Source: JANQPD01 sp963715655
GTDB taxonomy: Bacteria > Bacteroidota > Bacteroidia > Flavobacteriales > Schleiferiaceae
Assembly (NCBI GenBank): GCA_963715655.1
Contig: OY970262.1
Location: 310,001 to 374,000, forward strand
Reading direction: 5' to 3'
DNA: 64,000 bases
In this document: positions 18,056 to 27,457 of the stretch, in pieces
How the letters are laid out: every line of letters begins with the position of its first letter
Position numbering within the stretch: the first letter of the stretch is position 1
Notes under the pieces: generated by a model
What the model was told of the DNA's origin: nothing
The model's input: only the letters and a program-made list of their open reading frames with translations
Database searches by the model: none
Position numbers and translations under genes: made by a program

Positions 18056-18262
18056 ATGCGATTACCTAACTGGCGCAAAAATGAGATAACCCAAAAATGC
18101 AAGAGGTGTAATTCTCCAGATGTGAAGCGTACAAATCCCTTTTTTCTAACACTACTCTATTATCCAACGCTGATTTTATTCAAGCATGTTCATTTTTATT
18201 GCTTTAGCTGTAAACAAGAATGGTATGATTATTATTTCAAAATAAAGATTAAAGAGAATTAA
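18056..18262 (+). CDS. Small zinc-ribbon protein
   Basis: 68 aa with CKRC near residue 20 and CFSC near residue 52, a spacing typical of a zinc ribbon. Between the pairs is a hydrophobic stretch (FFLTLLYYPTLILF), which may be a membrane-contacting insert or a buried strand. No family name is certain. It stands alone after the ATP synthase terminator; the real start is the ATG at 18056, following AT-rich sequence. Confidence 0.6.
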   Translation: MRLPNWRKNEITQKCKRCNSPDVKRTNPFFLTLLYYPTLILFKHVHFYCFSCKQEWYDYYFKIKIKEN

Positions 18263-18286
18263 AAGAGGTGATTTAAAAAAGGTAAA

Positions 18287-19747
18287 CTACCTAAGCAAAA
18301 CCTTTTTACTAAAAACTTTTCCATCTGCGTTCTGCAAAAGCATTAAGTAATTACCTCTTTCGAGTTGATTTGTTGGTAATACGATACTTTTATTTTTACC
18401 AATTTCCCCTTTGCTAATTTCTTGCCCATTCATTTTTACCAATGTATAGTTTAGGGCTTCCTCTTCTTGGTTATCAATAATGAGTTTTTCATTAGCTGGA
18501 ATAGGATACACACTAATTTTCAGTTTAAGTTGATTTAACTCATTAAGGCTAACTGGATTTATAATTCTACCATTTGTATCGATTTGGAGGACAAAAGCAT
18601 TGTGACTGGCGTGTCTAAGACCCTCAAGTTTGCCAAATCTCCCAATACCAAACAGTAAAATACCATCGCTTACTTGAGTGGCTTGGCCAATGACATAATG
18701 GTCAAAAAGAGTGTCGGGTTGTTCTTTGTTGTAAACTAAATTTCCTTGACTATCTATTTTTACAATTCTAAAAGTTCTATACTGGTCGCCTGCACTATCT
18801 AATCTAATGTAGTTGTAAACAAAAAACTCATCCTCAGCAACGGTAAAATCCTTTAAGTCAACAATATATTGAAAATCAACACCTACTGTATCGTAGTATA
18901 TTGCCGTGCTATCTATTTTAGCGCCAGTAGTATCAACTTGATAAATTCGATAAATAGAATCATTAGCAGCTGATTTGTTATAAATCACGGACGCCCATGT
19001 GCGCTTATAGGGCTTTTTTAAATAGGTTACAGTATCAATAAAAGCAGCTGTATTTATTTGGTATCTCACGTAGTAAGACAAAGAATCATTGTATTCACCC
19101 ATATAAAAATGAATAGTATCTGCGGCAGCATTTAATTGAAACGCATTAATAGATACTTTAGAGTTTTTTAGAGCAAAATGATTCAAAGTATCAAGTTTAT
19201 GTGAAATCTTATCGAAAGTAAGAATGTAAATAGTATCCCTATGATATTCCCATGGAAAATAATTCCCATTAGTATCAGTAGGAAAATTAGCGTAGTATAT
19301 TTTATTGCCTAATTCTACATGCGTAAGTGAAGCAATCATAAGTTTACGGTGCAGTATAGAAAAAGAAGTGTCTTTTACTACGTTATAATATTCAAATCCA
19401 GTTGGACCTAGTTTTATAAATTCACCATTTCCTAGGTAGCTAGTAAGTTCACCGTAATCGTAATAATTCATAGGGCGAAATTTATCTACATCAATCGGAT
19501 AACTGCGTATAGTATCCGTGGTGGCAAAACGCACGCTATTTCCTCCAGAATACATTCCACCACCGTAAGAAAAACTAGAGTTAATAAGTATTAACGTGTC
19601 TTGCATAGTGTTGTCAAGCACACCTAAGTGGTTTCCATTACCCTGATAATGATGAATAGGATGAAAAAAATACGGATTTGCAGGAAAAAACTGTCCACTC
19701 ATGGAAAGCGCTAAAAACGTAACTACACCTGCTAATAATTTTCTCAT
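18287..19747 (-). CDS. T9SS-sorted secreted protein, paralog B
   Basis: 486 aa: signal peptide (ending SMSGQFFPANP), ~390 residues of repetitive beta structure with many 'Asp-Thr/Ser' strands, then a T9SS sorting domain (ISVYPIPANEKLIIDN ... EISKGEIGKN ... LERGNYLMLLQ ... KKVLLR). It is clearly related along its whole length to the gene upstream at 19744-21192 (NPFF/NPYF, GGSGN/GNGN, DTLIL, the VFP/VYP tail), so the pair is a tandem duplication. The two genes overlap by 4 bases. Function unknown; likely cell-surface. Confidence 0.88.
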   Translation of the reverse strand: MRKLLAGVVTFLALSMSGQFFPANPYFFHPIHHYQGNGNHLGVLDNTMQDTLILINSSFSYGGGMYSGGNSVRFATTDTIRSYPIDVDKFRPMNYYDYGELTSYLGNGEFIKLGPTGFEYYNVVKDTSFSILHRKLMIASLTHVELGNKIYYANFPTDTNGNYFPWEYHRDTIYILTFDKISHKLDTLNHFALKNSKVSINAFQLNAAADTIHFYMGEYNDSLSYYVRYQINTAAFIDTVTYLKKPYKRTWASVIYNKSAANDSIYRIYQVDTTGAKIDSTAIYYDTVGVDFQYIVDLKDFTVAEDEFFVYNYIRLDSAGDQYRTFRIVKIDSQGNLVYNKEQPDTLFDHYVIGQATQVSDGILLFGIGRFGKLEGLRHASHNAFVLQIDTNGRIINPVSLNELNQLKLKISVYPIPANEKLIIDNQEEEALNYTLVKMNGQEISKGEIGKNKSIVLPTNQLERGNYLMLLQNADGKVFSKKVLLR

Positions 19748-21192
19748 TGTACTACTATTTTTTTACTAAAATGTACTCCAGTTGCAGAAACCATGTGCAA
19801 TAAGTACATGCCTTTGGGTAAGGTTGATGTATTTATATAATGTGTACTGTTCTTTTCTATGCTTCCGCGCAAAGCTTCTTTTCCGTCTAAGTAAAACAAA
19901 ATGTACTCAAAGCTTTCAGTATCATTATTTTGTAGAGTAAGCTTTTCTTTAACGGGATTAGGAAATACCTGCAGCTTAGATTTTGCAACTGAATGCCGTT
20001 CTAAATCGAGTGTATTAATCAGGCGCCCATTAGTATCTAAATGTAAAATAAAAGCGTTTCTTGGTTCAGGGCCACCATAACCAATGTAGCCAAACTTCCC
20101 TCGTGCAAACAATAGTATGCCGCTACTTATTTCTGCAAAACCGGTAATATAGTGATGGTCAAAAAGAGTATCATTAAAGGCTTCATCAAAAATTACTTGT
20201 TCGTTGGCATTTAATTTTACAGTTCTAAAAGTTGCTTTTTCGGTTCCTGATGCTCCCACCTTTTTTTCGTAGCCATACACGTAAAAATCATTTTTAATAG
20301 TGCTAAAATCTTTTAGGTTAATAAAACTAATCATAGTTTCTCCTGCGGTGTCGTAATACAAACCTACGCTATCGGTCTTTACACCAACTGAATCTCTGGT
20401 TATCCTGTATATTGAATCGTTTGAATTGTTTCGAACGTACGGTGGATAGTAAGGTAATAATTTAGTTTTTTGATAAGTAACAGTATCTACAAAACTCCCG
20501 GAGCTTAAGGTGTAGCGTAAATAATAATCAAGTGAATTATTGTATGCTCCAAAATATAGCTTTAGTTCATTAGCCTGTCCATCTACAGTAAAACTGGGCA
20601 CTTGTTCCTGCCTTTTCGGTAATGTAAAAACACTCACTGTGTTAGATTGATATGTTTGTTTATCAAACGCCATTAAGTAAATACTGTCTTTGGCGTAAAA
20701 AGGGGGTAAAACATAACCAATTGTATCGTCAGAAAAATTGAGGTAGTAGATGCTATTTAAGGTTTCAAATAGTTGTAAAGACGCTGGAATCCTCTTGTTT
20801 TCCTTAACAATTACCGTAGTATTATTAAACACATTTTGGTACTTCAGTTCGGCACCATAAAAAGAAACAAAGTGTCCCTTTGAAAGGTATGTAGTTACTG
20901 CACCGGTACTGTGCCAAGTTATTGGCGTGTAATCGGTGTTTATGCTAGCAGTTTTAAGCGAATCTTTTGTTATCACAAGCACAGAGCTATAGGAGCTAAA
21001 TCCGCTAGCATGAGAAATATGTGCATGATTGAGAATCAAAGTATCGTTAAACGAAGCATCTATTACAGAAAGACTATTACCGGAACCTCCTTGGGTTTTT
21101 ATGGGTAATGGAAAAAACGGATTGCTAGGTAAGAATTGTGCGGATAAAGTAATACTTAGAAATAAAATAGAGAGTAATAGGCTTGTCCTCAT
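19744..21192 (-). CDS. T9SS-sorted secreted protein, paralog A
   Basis: 482 aa with signal peptide (MRTSLLLSILFLSITLSAQ), the same repetitive beta body as its downstream neighbour and a C-terminal sorting domain (LQVFPNPVKEKLTLQN ... ALRGSIEKN ... LPKGMYLLHMVSAT ... KKIVVQ). First gene of the two-gene unit. The 276 bp upstream (21193-21468) hold no gene or clear promoter that I can name. The conserved NPFF-x-PI start of the mature part in both copies may matter for the fold. Confidence 0.88.
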   Translation of the reverse strand: MRTSLLLSILFLSITLSAQFLPSNPFFPLPIKTQGGSGNSLSVIDASFNDTLILNHAHISHASGFSSYSSVLVITKDSLKTASINTDYTPITWHSTGAVTTYLSKGHFVSFYGAELKYQNVFNNTTVIVKENKRIPASLQLFETLNSIYYLNFSDDTIGYVLPPFYAKDSIYLMAFDKQTYQSNTVSVFTLPKRQEQVPSFTVDGQANELKLYFGAYNNSLDYYLRYTLSSGSFVDTVTYQKTKLLPYYPPYVRNNSNDSIYRITRDSVGVKTDSVGLYYDTAGETMISFINLKDFSTIKNDFYVYGYEKKVGASGTEKATFRTVKLNANEQVIFDEAFNDTLFDHHYITGFAEISSGILLFARGKFGYIGYGGPEPRNAFILHLDTNGRLINTLDLERHSVAKSKLQVFPNPVKEKLTLQNNDTESFEYILFYLDGKEALRGSIEKNSTHYINTSTLPKGMYLLHMVSATGVHFSKKIVVQ

Positions 21193-21468
21193 TTGAATAC
21201 GGCTTTACTTTAGCCTAGAAAGATAGCAGAAATTTAAAATCTGAGGAACTTGAATAGATTAACTATTTTAAATAGTCGATAAACCGCTAAGAGGCGAAAA
21301 TTAAAAAGAGGTTTCGAGCAAGAATATTTTGTAGAAAGTTCTGAAAAAATCAACTTAATCACCACCCGCCATTTATAAGATTTAAGCGCGGTAAAAAGTT
21401 GAACATTACCTTAGTTTTTTTTTATGATTGTAGCTTAGTCAATCATATTTTAACCAGTTAACCTAAAC

Positions 21469-22791
21469 CTACCCCGTAATCCACTTTAATACATCATTAC
21501 CATTTGCATAAAGCAACAAAGCCAATAGGATTACAAACCCAACCACTTGCGCGCGCTCAAGTATCTTTTCAGACGGTTTACGACCCGTAATCATTTCCCA
21601 TAGCACAAATACTACATGGCCGCCATCTAAGGCGGGTATGGGCAAAATATTAAGGAAAGCTAGCATAATGCTTAAAAACGCTGTAAACGCCCAAAATTTT
21701 TGCCAATTCCACACCGGGTCAAACTGCTTGGCAATCATCATAAAGCCACCCACTTCTTTGTAAGCACCTGTTTCAGGCGTGAAAATTAACCTAAACTGAC
21801 GAATGTAATCCGTTAAAACTTTTTTACTTTGCTTAAAGCCAGCCGGTATGGCTGCACCAAAGCTATACGTGCGTGATTCTGTTTTTATGTAATCAAAAGG
21901 ATTTTTAGCAAAAATGCCCAAAGTTCCTTCATCACTTACGGCAACGGCTGTTTCCATAAAACTACCGTTTCTATACACCCCTAGTTGAATAGAATCACCC
22001 GCATACTTTGGAATTTCATTACGTACCTGATCGTTAAAAATGGTTACTTTTCCGTTAACAGACACAATGGAGTCACCCATTTCCATGCCCGCTGCATTTG
22101 CAGCTGCCGTATCAGCAAAACCACCAATTACATACGGAAAACGAATACCAATCAATTGCGTTTTATTGGTTATGATGGTGCCTTTATCTTTATCAGAAAT
22201 AACAAAGGTTTCTTCCTTTCCATCTCTTATCACTGTTACGGCTCCTCCATCTCCAAGCAAGAGTTCTAATTGAATTTCCCTAAAATTATCAATGGGGGTG
22301 CCATCTATACTTACAATTAAATCACCGTCTTTAAAGCCAAGCGCTTCTGCGGTACTGTCGGCTTCAATTCCATAGGTAAGATTTTTTACCGGTAAAATTT
22401 CTTCACCGTAATACATCATCATACCCGTGTAAATTACAATGGCCAAAATTACGTTTACCGTTACCCCTCCTACCATAATAATCAAACGCTGCCAAGCCGG
22501 TTTTGAGCGAAATTCCCACGGTTGTGGTGGTTTAGCCATTTGCTCTTTGTCCATACTCTCGTCTATCATACCGGCTATTTTTACGTAGCCACCTAAGGGA
22601 AGCCAGCCAATACCATATTCTGTTTCACCAATTTTCTTTTTAAAAAGAGAGAAATAGGGATCAAAAAACAAGTAGAATTTTTCAACTTTTGTTTTAAAGA
22701 GTTTGGCGGGAATAAAATGACCCAATTCGTGCAAAACAATTAAAAGAGAAAGGCTGAGAATAAACTGCCCGGCCTGAATTAAAATATCCAT
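21469..22791 (-). CDS. rseP: RIP metalloprotease RseP (site-2 protease family)
   Basis: 440 aa. The zinc-binding HELGH is in the first transmembrane helix (residues 21-25), two PDZ domains lie in the periplasm (about 135-210 and 215-290), and LDGGHVVF is in a C-terminal helix. The family cuts membrane-bound anti-sigma factors or remnant signal peptides within the bilayer, after a first cut by a periplasmic protease. A TACCTTTG box (minus strand; 22846-22853 on plus) stands ~55 bases upstream of the ATG and may be its -7 element. The window also contains two sigma/anti-sigma-like pairs, but a direct link is not shown. Confidence 0.94.
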   Translation of the reverse strand: MDILIQAGQFILSLSLLIVLHELGHFIPAKLFKTKVEKFYLFFDPYFSLFKKKIGETEYGIGWLPLGGYVKIAGMIDESMDKEQMAKPPQPWEFRSKPAWQRLIIMVGGVTVNVILAIVIYTGMMMYYGEEILPVKNLTYGIEADSTAEALGFKDGDLIVSIDGTPIDNFREIQLELLLGDGGAVTVIRDGKEETFVISDKDKGTIITNKTQLIGIRFPYVIGGFADTAAANAAGMEMGDSIVSVNGKVTIFNDQVRNEIPKYAGDSIQLGVYRNGSFMETAVAVSDEGTLGIFAKNPFDYIKTESRTYSFGAAIPAGFKQSKKVLTDYIRQFRLIFTPETGAYKEVGGFMMIAKQFDPVWNWQKFWAFTAFLSIMLAFLNILPIPALDGGHVVFVLWEMITGRKPSEKILERAQVVGFVILLALLLYANGNDVLKWITG

Positions 22792-22863
22792 TTATAATAG
22801 AGTGAAACGGTTTTTAACCCGTTATTTTAGTAATTTTTGAGGGCACAAAGGTAAGGCATACCG

Positions 22864-24561
22864 CTATTCTTCTCCATACAATTTAAGGTAAAGCGCTGCC
22901 GCTTGCTTACGCAGATTTGGCTCAGGTTCTGATGTTTTAAATTGCACTAAAGTGTCTTTGATTTTAAACGCTCCTACCGTATTTACTTTTTCAGCGGCAT
23001 TAAGCGCCTTTTGGCGGATGGCCGGATCCTCATCGCGCAAAGCGATACCTACCACGGTGCTGTATAAATTTGCGTTTTTAGTAGTAAAAAGTTGCTCCAA
23101 AGCTTGTGCGCGTTGTGCGTAGCTTTTGGCGTTACTCAAATCAAAAAGTGCGTAATAATCGGGTTTTGCATCATAAACATAACCTGGAAAAAAGGCTCCA
23201 ACATTTACCGAAACACTTTGCGGTGCGTTATTCATATCAAATGATAACGTGTCCATCGGCTTAGCCAAAACCAAAGCTTTTTGTATAGGCAACAGAGTAT
23301 CTTTTGCTGCCAAACGAATGCTCACCGGAAATGAAAAAGTGTTGGTAACTGCGGTATCCTGCGTAATATAGATAAGTTGCTGCTGAGTGCCACCTGTATA
23401 TTGGTATTGTACATCAATAACAGGAAGGCTTCCAGTATCTACGGATGTTACAAACCGCTGTTTTACAGAATCTTCAAAAAGAGAGTTTACTTTTAAATAC
23501 TGCTTTTTATATTCGCTTAGTAAAGCAAAACTTGGTTTTTTACTTGTTTGCCATTTTTCATTTAAAAGGCGCTCAAAAGCTTCTGTACCTTTTTCGTTTT
23601 TAAAGTATTCGGTAAAAATCTCATTAGCGGTATTAATGGTGAAATTAGTAGACCATAAAAAGGCTGCTTGCTGTATTTTATATGCTTTAGTATCAAAGTT
23701 GGTTGGGGTAATTAAAAAGTCTGGCAAGGGTAACTTGCTAAGGCTGTCAATGCTCGTCAAATCTTTATCCGTAAAGGTTCTATCAAAACGAGCTTCAATA
23801 AACCCTTTAGCAGAACCTAAATTTCGTTCCGTTTGTTCCGCAAGTATTCGCTCATTTGATGCTTCTGTAAAACTATATACCTCATCTAATTCTTTAGGTT
23901 CAAATTCAGTAAACAAACCAACCGCAATAAAATAATTTGCCGGATTTAAGGGTTTTTCACTATTCCAAAAGGTTGCTACCACTTTGTCTTTTTCGGTAGT
24001 ATAAAAGTTAACGGTACCCACGGTACCTGTGGTGTACTTAGCACTGTGCCCAAAATTTGTGTGTATTAGCGCGGGGTCATCCGCTATAGCGGGAAATAAA
24101 AGCCCCGCGTAGCCCAACGAAACACCTTTAAACATACTGGAAGGATTAATGGCTAAAAGCGAGGCGTTTTGTGTAATGTAGGGCTGCACTTCGGCTTCCG
24201 CCAGATTTAGTGCATATTCAATTTTTAAAACTGTTTTAGCGGTATTTCTGTTTTGGGGCAAGGCAATGTAAATAGCATCTTCCGCTTGCCTAAAACTTAA
24301 ATAGCCTTTTATTCTGCCTTCGCGCCAAGCTACCGAGTTTATTTGTAAATGCTTGCCGCAATGTAGTTTTACACTATCCGCACCCGTGGCAAGCAATTCA
24401 ATTTCTACTTGGGCATTTATGGTTTGCACTTCTACATCAAGTATGTTTACATCTACTTGATAGGAAAGAACATCAATAGTTTGCGCCTTAACGAAATGAA
24501 GGGAAAGCGCGAAAACGATAAAAAAAATACATCTTTGCATAAGCGTGAAAACAGCGCGCAA
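22864..24561 (-). CDS. Peptidase-M1-like protein without catalytic motif, HEAT-like C-terminus
   Basis: 565 aa; the start may instead be the second ATG (MQRCIFFIVFALSLHFVKAQ, position 24540), which gives a cleaner signal peptide and more room from the divergent gene 29 bases away. The N-terminal ~120 residues (IDVLSYQVDVNILDVEVQTINAQV...) look like the beta-sandwich that precedes the M1 aminopeptidase catalytic domain. No HExxH or GxMEN motif can be found in the middle part, and the C-terminal ~100 residues are HEAT-like (RDEDPAIRQKALNAAEKV). It is probably a non-enzymatic periplasmic member of the family; the assignment rests on pattern recognition. Confidence 0.6.
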   Translation of the reverse strand: MRAVFTLMQRCIFFIVFALSLHFVKAQTIDVLSYQVDVNILDVEVQTINAQVEIELLATGADSVKLHCGKHLQINSVAWREGRIKGYLSFRQAEDAIYIALPQNRNTAKTVLKIEYALNLAEAEVQPYITQNASLLAINPSSMFKGVSLGYAGLLFPAIADDPALIHTNFGHSAKYTTGTVGTVNFYTTEKDKVVATFWNSEKPLNPANYFIAVGLFTEFEPKELDEVYSFTEASNERILAEQTERNLGSAKGFIEARFDRTFTDKDLTSIDSLSKLPLPDFLITPTNFDTKAYKIQQAAFLWSTNFTINTANEIFTEYFKNEKGTEAFERLLNEKWQTSKKPSFALLSEYKKQYLKVNSLFEDSVKQRFVTSVDTGSLPVIDVQYQYTGGTQQQLIYITQDTAVTNTFSFPVSIRLAAKDTLLPIQKALVLAKPMDTLSFDMNNAPQSVSVNVGAFFPGYVYDAKPDYYALFDLSNAKSYAQRAQALEQLFTTKNANLYSTVVGIALRDEDPAIRQKALNAAEKVNTVGAFKIKDTLVQFKTSEPEPNLRKQAAALYLKLYGEE

Positions 24562-24590
24562 AGAAAAGCTTTTTGTAAAAATATAGGTTT

Positions 24591-25097
24591 ATGTACAAGA
24601 TTATTGCCGGAGAAAATACTTACGAAGTAGAATTAGAAAAGGGAACTACGCACACCGGAAAGGTAAATGGTGAAAAATTTGAATTAGATATTTTAAAAGA
24701 TGAGGAGCGCTTTCATGTATTACGAAACAATAAAAGCTACAATGTGGACGTGATTGAAGCTAACTATGCTGAAAAAAGCTTTGAGTTAATGGTAAATGGT
24801 ACGCCTTATACCTACGAAGCAAAAGATAGGTTTGACCTTTTGTTGAAGGAATTGGGCATGGAAAATCTTGCTTCTGTAGCGGCAAACGATTTAAAAGCCC
24901 CTATGCCTGGTTTGGTTTTAAAAGTACAAGTTAGACCGGGCCAAACCGTTAAAAAAGGGGATGCATTGTTAGTGCTGGAAGCCATGAAAATGGAAAACGT
25001 ATTGAAAGCTACCGGAGAGGCCACCATCAAAACTATTAAAGCCGAAATTGGCAAGGCTGTAGAAAAAAACCAAGTGCTTATTGAATTTGAATCCTAA
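24591..25097 (+). CDS. Biotin/lipoyl-attachment protein (biotin carboxyl carrier type)
   Basis: 168 aa. The N-terminal half is a small beta domain. The C-terminal biotinyl domain (about residues 98-168) has APMPGLV and the attachment motif EAMKM with the lysine at residue 133. It would carry carboxybiotin for an acyl-CoA or pyruvate-type carboxylase whose catalytic subunits are not in this window. It is divergent from the M1-like gene and its last bases overlap the end of the minus-strand lipoprotein gene (25094-25097). Confidence 0.9.
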   Translation: MYKIIAGENTYEVELEKGTTHTGKVNGEKFELDILKDEERFHVLRNNKSYNVDVIEANYAEKSFELMVNGTPYTYEAKDRFDLLLKELGMENLASVAANDLKAPMPGLVLKVQVRPGQTVKKGDALLVLEAMKMENVLKATGEATIKTIKAEIGKAVEKNQVLIEFES

Positions 25098-26218
25098 TCA
25101 GGATAGGCCACCGCAAAATTTCCAAAAAGACTATTTAAAGTAAGTGCTGTTCCATCTGCCGCCATTAGTTTTGTGGTGGCAGAAAAACTAAACCTTTTGG
25201 TTGCCATATTCTGTTCATTTCGTTCAAAATCACCTACATTTTCTAAATTAAACATACCAATAGGTTCACTGCTTTTACTGGTATAACGCGTTCCGTTTGA
25301 AGAAGTATAAATAATCTCCACGGTACCTAATTGCTCAGGGTTTAAGGTAGTGATTGCGGAAATAGCATAGGTAAAATCTACGTTGCAATTTGCTAATACC
25401 CCTGCATTTGAAGCAACTTTTCGGCTTACCGTTTTCTTACAACCATCTGCAAACGTAAATTCTGCTTTTACTTCATCATTTACAGAAACTAATGCCGGTA
25501 AAATATTACCCGTACCTAATTGAATGCTTTGATTGTTTACAAACCAGCGTGTAGAAACAGGGGCAGCACCATTTCTGGTTTTTATGCTGGCTGTGAGCAA
25601 AGCCGTAGCGCTAGTGTTAAGGTCAAAGCTAGCATCACACGTGCTATTAGGATTTATAAAGTGTGTTATTTCACTACTACATGCGCCAAAATCTGCGGTA
25701 AGCGAAACAGGAACGCTACCATTTTGATTTTCAATATTAATTACGTTTTGGGTACCGGCATAGGTGCCCACGGGTGAACTCCAATTATAATTAGTGCCTC
25801 CGGCTTCGGCAATGGCTGTAATGCTGTACTCTCCAGGCTTAGCCGACATTAAATTTGTGGAAGTAAAAGGATAAGCAAGCGGTTTAATTTCTTGCGTTAT
25901 ATTTAAATTAATAGCGTTACCGGTCATTTTAGTATTGGTTCTTATCCAAATAGCCAAGGCTTCAGTATTTTGGCTGTTGGTGCTTTGCATACGCCCGCGC
26001 AAGATTAACACACTATCCTGATTAATAATGTAATCGGTAAACAATTCATAATTGTTTTCACCGGCAACTATATTTAAAGAATCCCTACCCACAAAGCCTT
26101 TTATGTAAAAGGAGGGATTGTCTTCATATATAGAATTTAACTCCTGATCTTTTGAGCAACTTGCCAAAGCAAAAGCAATCAAAACAACCATAAAATTAAA
26201 TTTAAGTACTTTTTTCAT
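25094..26218 (-). CDS. Hypothetical lipoprotein, third gene of a sigma-factor operon
   Basis: 374 aa with lipobox ALASC-SKDQ. The mature protein contains PKD-like or Ig-like stretches (SITAIAEAGGTNYNWSSP; TRWFVNNQSIQLGTG; NDEVKAEFTFADGCKK) suggesting several beta-sandwich domains on the periplasmic or outer face. No enzyme motif is seen. It starts 3 bases after the barrel/anti-sigma-like gene, so sigma factor, barrel protein and lipoprotein form one transcript and probably one sensing unit. The 3' end overlaps the converging biotin carrier gene by 4 bases. Confidence 0.75.
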   Translation of the reverse strand: MKKVLKFNFMVVLIAFALASCSKDQELNSIYEDNPSFYIKGFVGRDSLNIVAGENNYELFTDYIINQDSVLILRGRMQSTNSQNTEALAIWIRTNTKMTGNAINLNITQEIKPLAYPFTSTNLMSAKPGEYSITAIAEAGGTNYNWSSPVGTYAGTQNVINIENQNGSVPVSLTADFGACSSEITHFINPNSTCDASFDLNTSATALLTASIKTRNGAAPVSTRWFVNNQSIQLGTGNILPALVSVNDEVKAEFTFADGCKKTVSRKVASNAGVLANCNVDFTYAISAITTLNPEQLGTVEIIYTSSNGTRYTSKSSEPIGMFNLENVGDFERNEQNMATKRFSFSATTKLMAADGTALTLNSLFGNFAVAYPD

Positions 26219-26221
26219 GTA

Positions 26222-27457
26222 TTAAAATGCGTATTGTAAAAATAATCTAACATCTGTAAGGCGCTGCTCCGTAGGGGTGTCTAGTGTAAAATCAGAAAAG
26301 GAGTAATGCAAGCTTGTACCCATGCTAAAACGCGGAGCAATTAAAAATTGATATTGCACGTGCGCACCAAAGTTCCACGTATTTAAATCATGTTTTACCA
26401 CTGCTTCTGTATTTCTATCGCGCTTTATTAATTCGTCTGATTTACTTTTTTCAAGGTCAACCGTGGCTTCTGAACCAAATAAATAAGCGGCAGAAAAACC
26501 GGCTCCAATACGGTGGCGGCTGTTTGCCAAATACGTAAATGTTAAGGGCAACTCTACATGATGCGTTCTTAAAATTTCTTCCCTTCTAAATATACGTTCA
26601 GCAGCAAATTTGTAAAAAGTGCTGTCGCTAGATTTATTTAAACCCGGCCTACTGCGTTGCACATAGTTTATACTAGTAGCTACTGAAAAATTAGACCCAA
26701 GTGTTTTTTCAACGCCTCCTCCTATGCTAAAACCATAGCCATTGGTAGCATTAAGATTAATAGAACTACTCATACCGCTAATGCGTACAAAAGGAAAAAG
26801 ACCTAATTTTTTAGCGGAAAAAGGTGGTCTTTTATCGGTATTAATTACCGCTCCCCTATTTGCATCTACCACTATTTGTTTAAGCTTTAGCTCCGGTAAC
26901 ACTACAAAGTCATTTTCAGTTAGCAATTTTTCATTTGCAACTGCCAAAGCTTTTTCATCCTCTTGTGCGCTAAATGCTGTTGCATTTGATGTATTATTTT
27001 GATTTGTAGCACCCAACGAAGGCTTTTCGTTTAACTCATTTTTCTTAGTGCTGTTAAAGGCGGTGTTTTCTTCAGCAACGGCAGTATTTAAAGCAGCAGG
27101 ATTAGCTACGACAACATCGTTACTTACACCATTCTTTTCATTATTCATCGCGTTCTCTTTGGCAGAGTTATTCTCGAACTCAGCAGCGGCAGGCACTGTA
27201 TTTTTTTGCTTTTGAGTGGCAGAAACAGCCTTGTTTTGTTGTGTATTGGTAGAAACTATTTCTGGTTGGTTTAGAGCAAAAATTAAAGACAAACCAAAAA
27301 AGGCTAAAACTGCCGCTGCAGAACGCCAATAGAATGCCAAGCCACGCTTGCGGCTATCTAAAATTTGCTCCATAGCTTGCCAAGCTTTGGGGTTGTATTC
27401 AAAAGCGCGCTCACCAAGCTTGCTTTTAAATAAGTTATCTAAATCTTTCTCGCTCAT
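26222..27457 (-). CDS. Anti-sigma-like protein fused to an outer-membrane beta-barrel
   Basis: 411 aa. The N-terminal ~40 residues (EKDLDNLFKSKLGERAFEYNPKAW) are helical and cytoplasm-like, followed by one transmembrane helix (about 42-62, FYWRSAAAVLAFFGLSLIFAL). Then comes a long Asn/Ala/Gln/Glu-rich linker (about 65-185), presumably spanning the periplasm. The last ~200 residues are a PorT-type beta-barrel ending ...LFLQYAF. Such an architecture would sit in both membranes at once. Its start overlaps the sigma-factor stop (ATGA), so it is likely the sigma factor's partner. Direct sigma binding is inference. Confidence 0.75.
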   Translation of the reverse strand: MSEKDLDNLFKSKLGERAFEYNPKAWQAMEQILDSRKRGLAFYWRSAAAVLAFFGLSLIFALNQPEIVSTNTQQNKAVSATQKQKNTVPAAAEFENNSAKENAMNNEKNGVSNDVVVANPAALNTAVAEENTAFNSTKKNELNEKPSLGATNQNNTSNATAFSAQEDEKALAVANEKLLTENDFVVLPELKLKQIVVDANRGAVINTDKRPPFSAKKLGLFPFVRISGMSSSINLNATNGYGFSIGGGVEKTLGSNFSVATSINYVQRSRPGLNKSSDSTFYKFAAERIFRREEILRTHHVELPLTFTYLANSRHRIGAGFSAAYLFGSEATVDLEKSKSDELIKRDRNTEAVVKHDLNTWNFGAHVQYQFLIAPRFSMGTSLHYSFSDFTLDTPTEQRLTDVRLFLQYAF

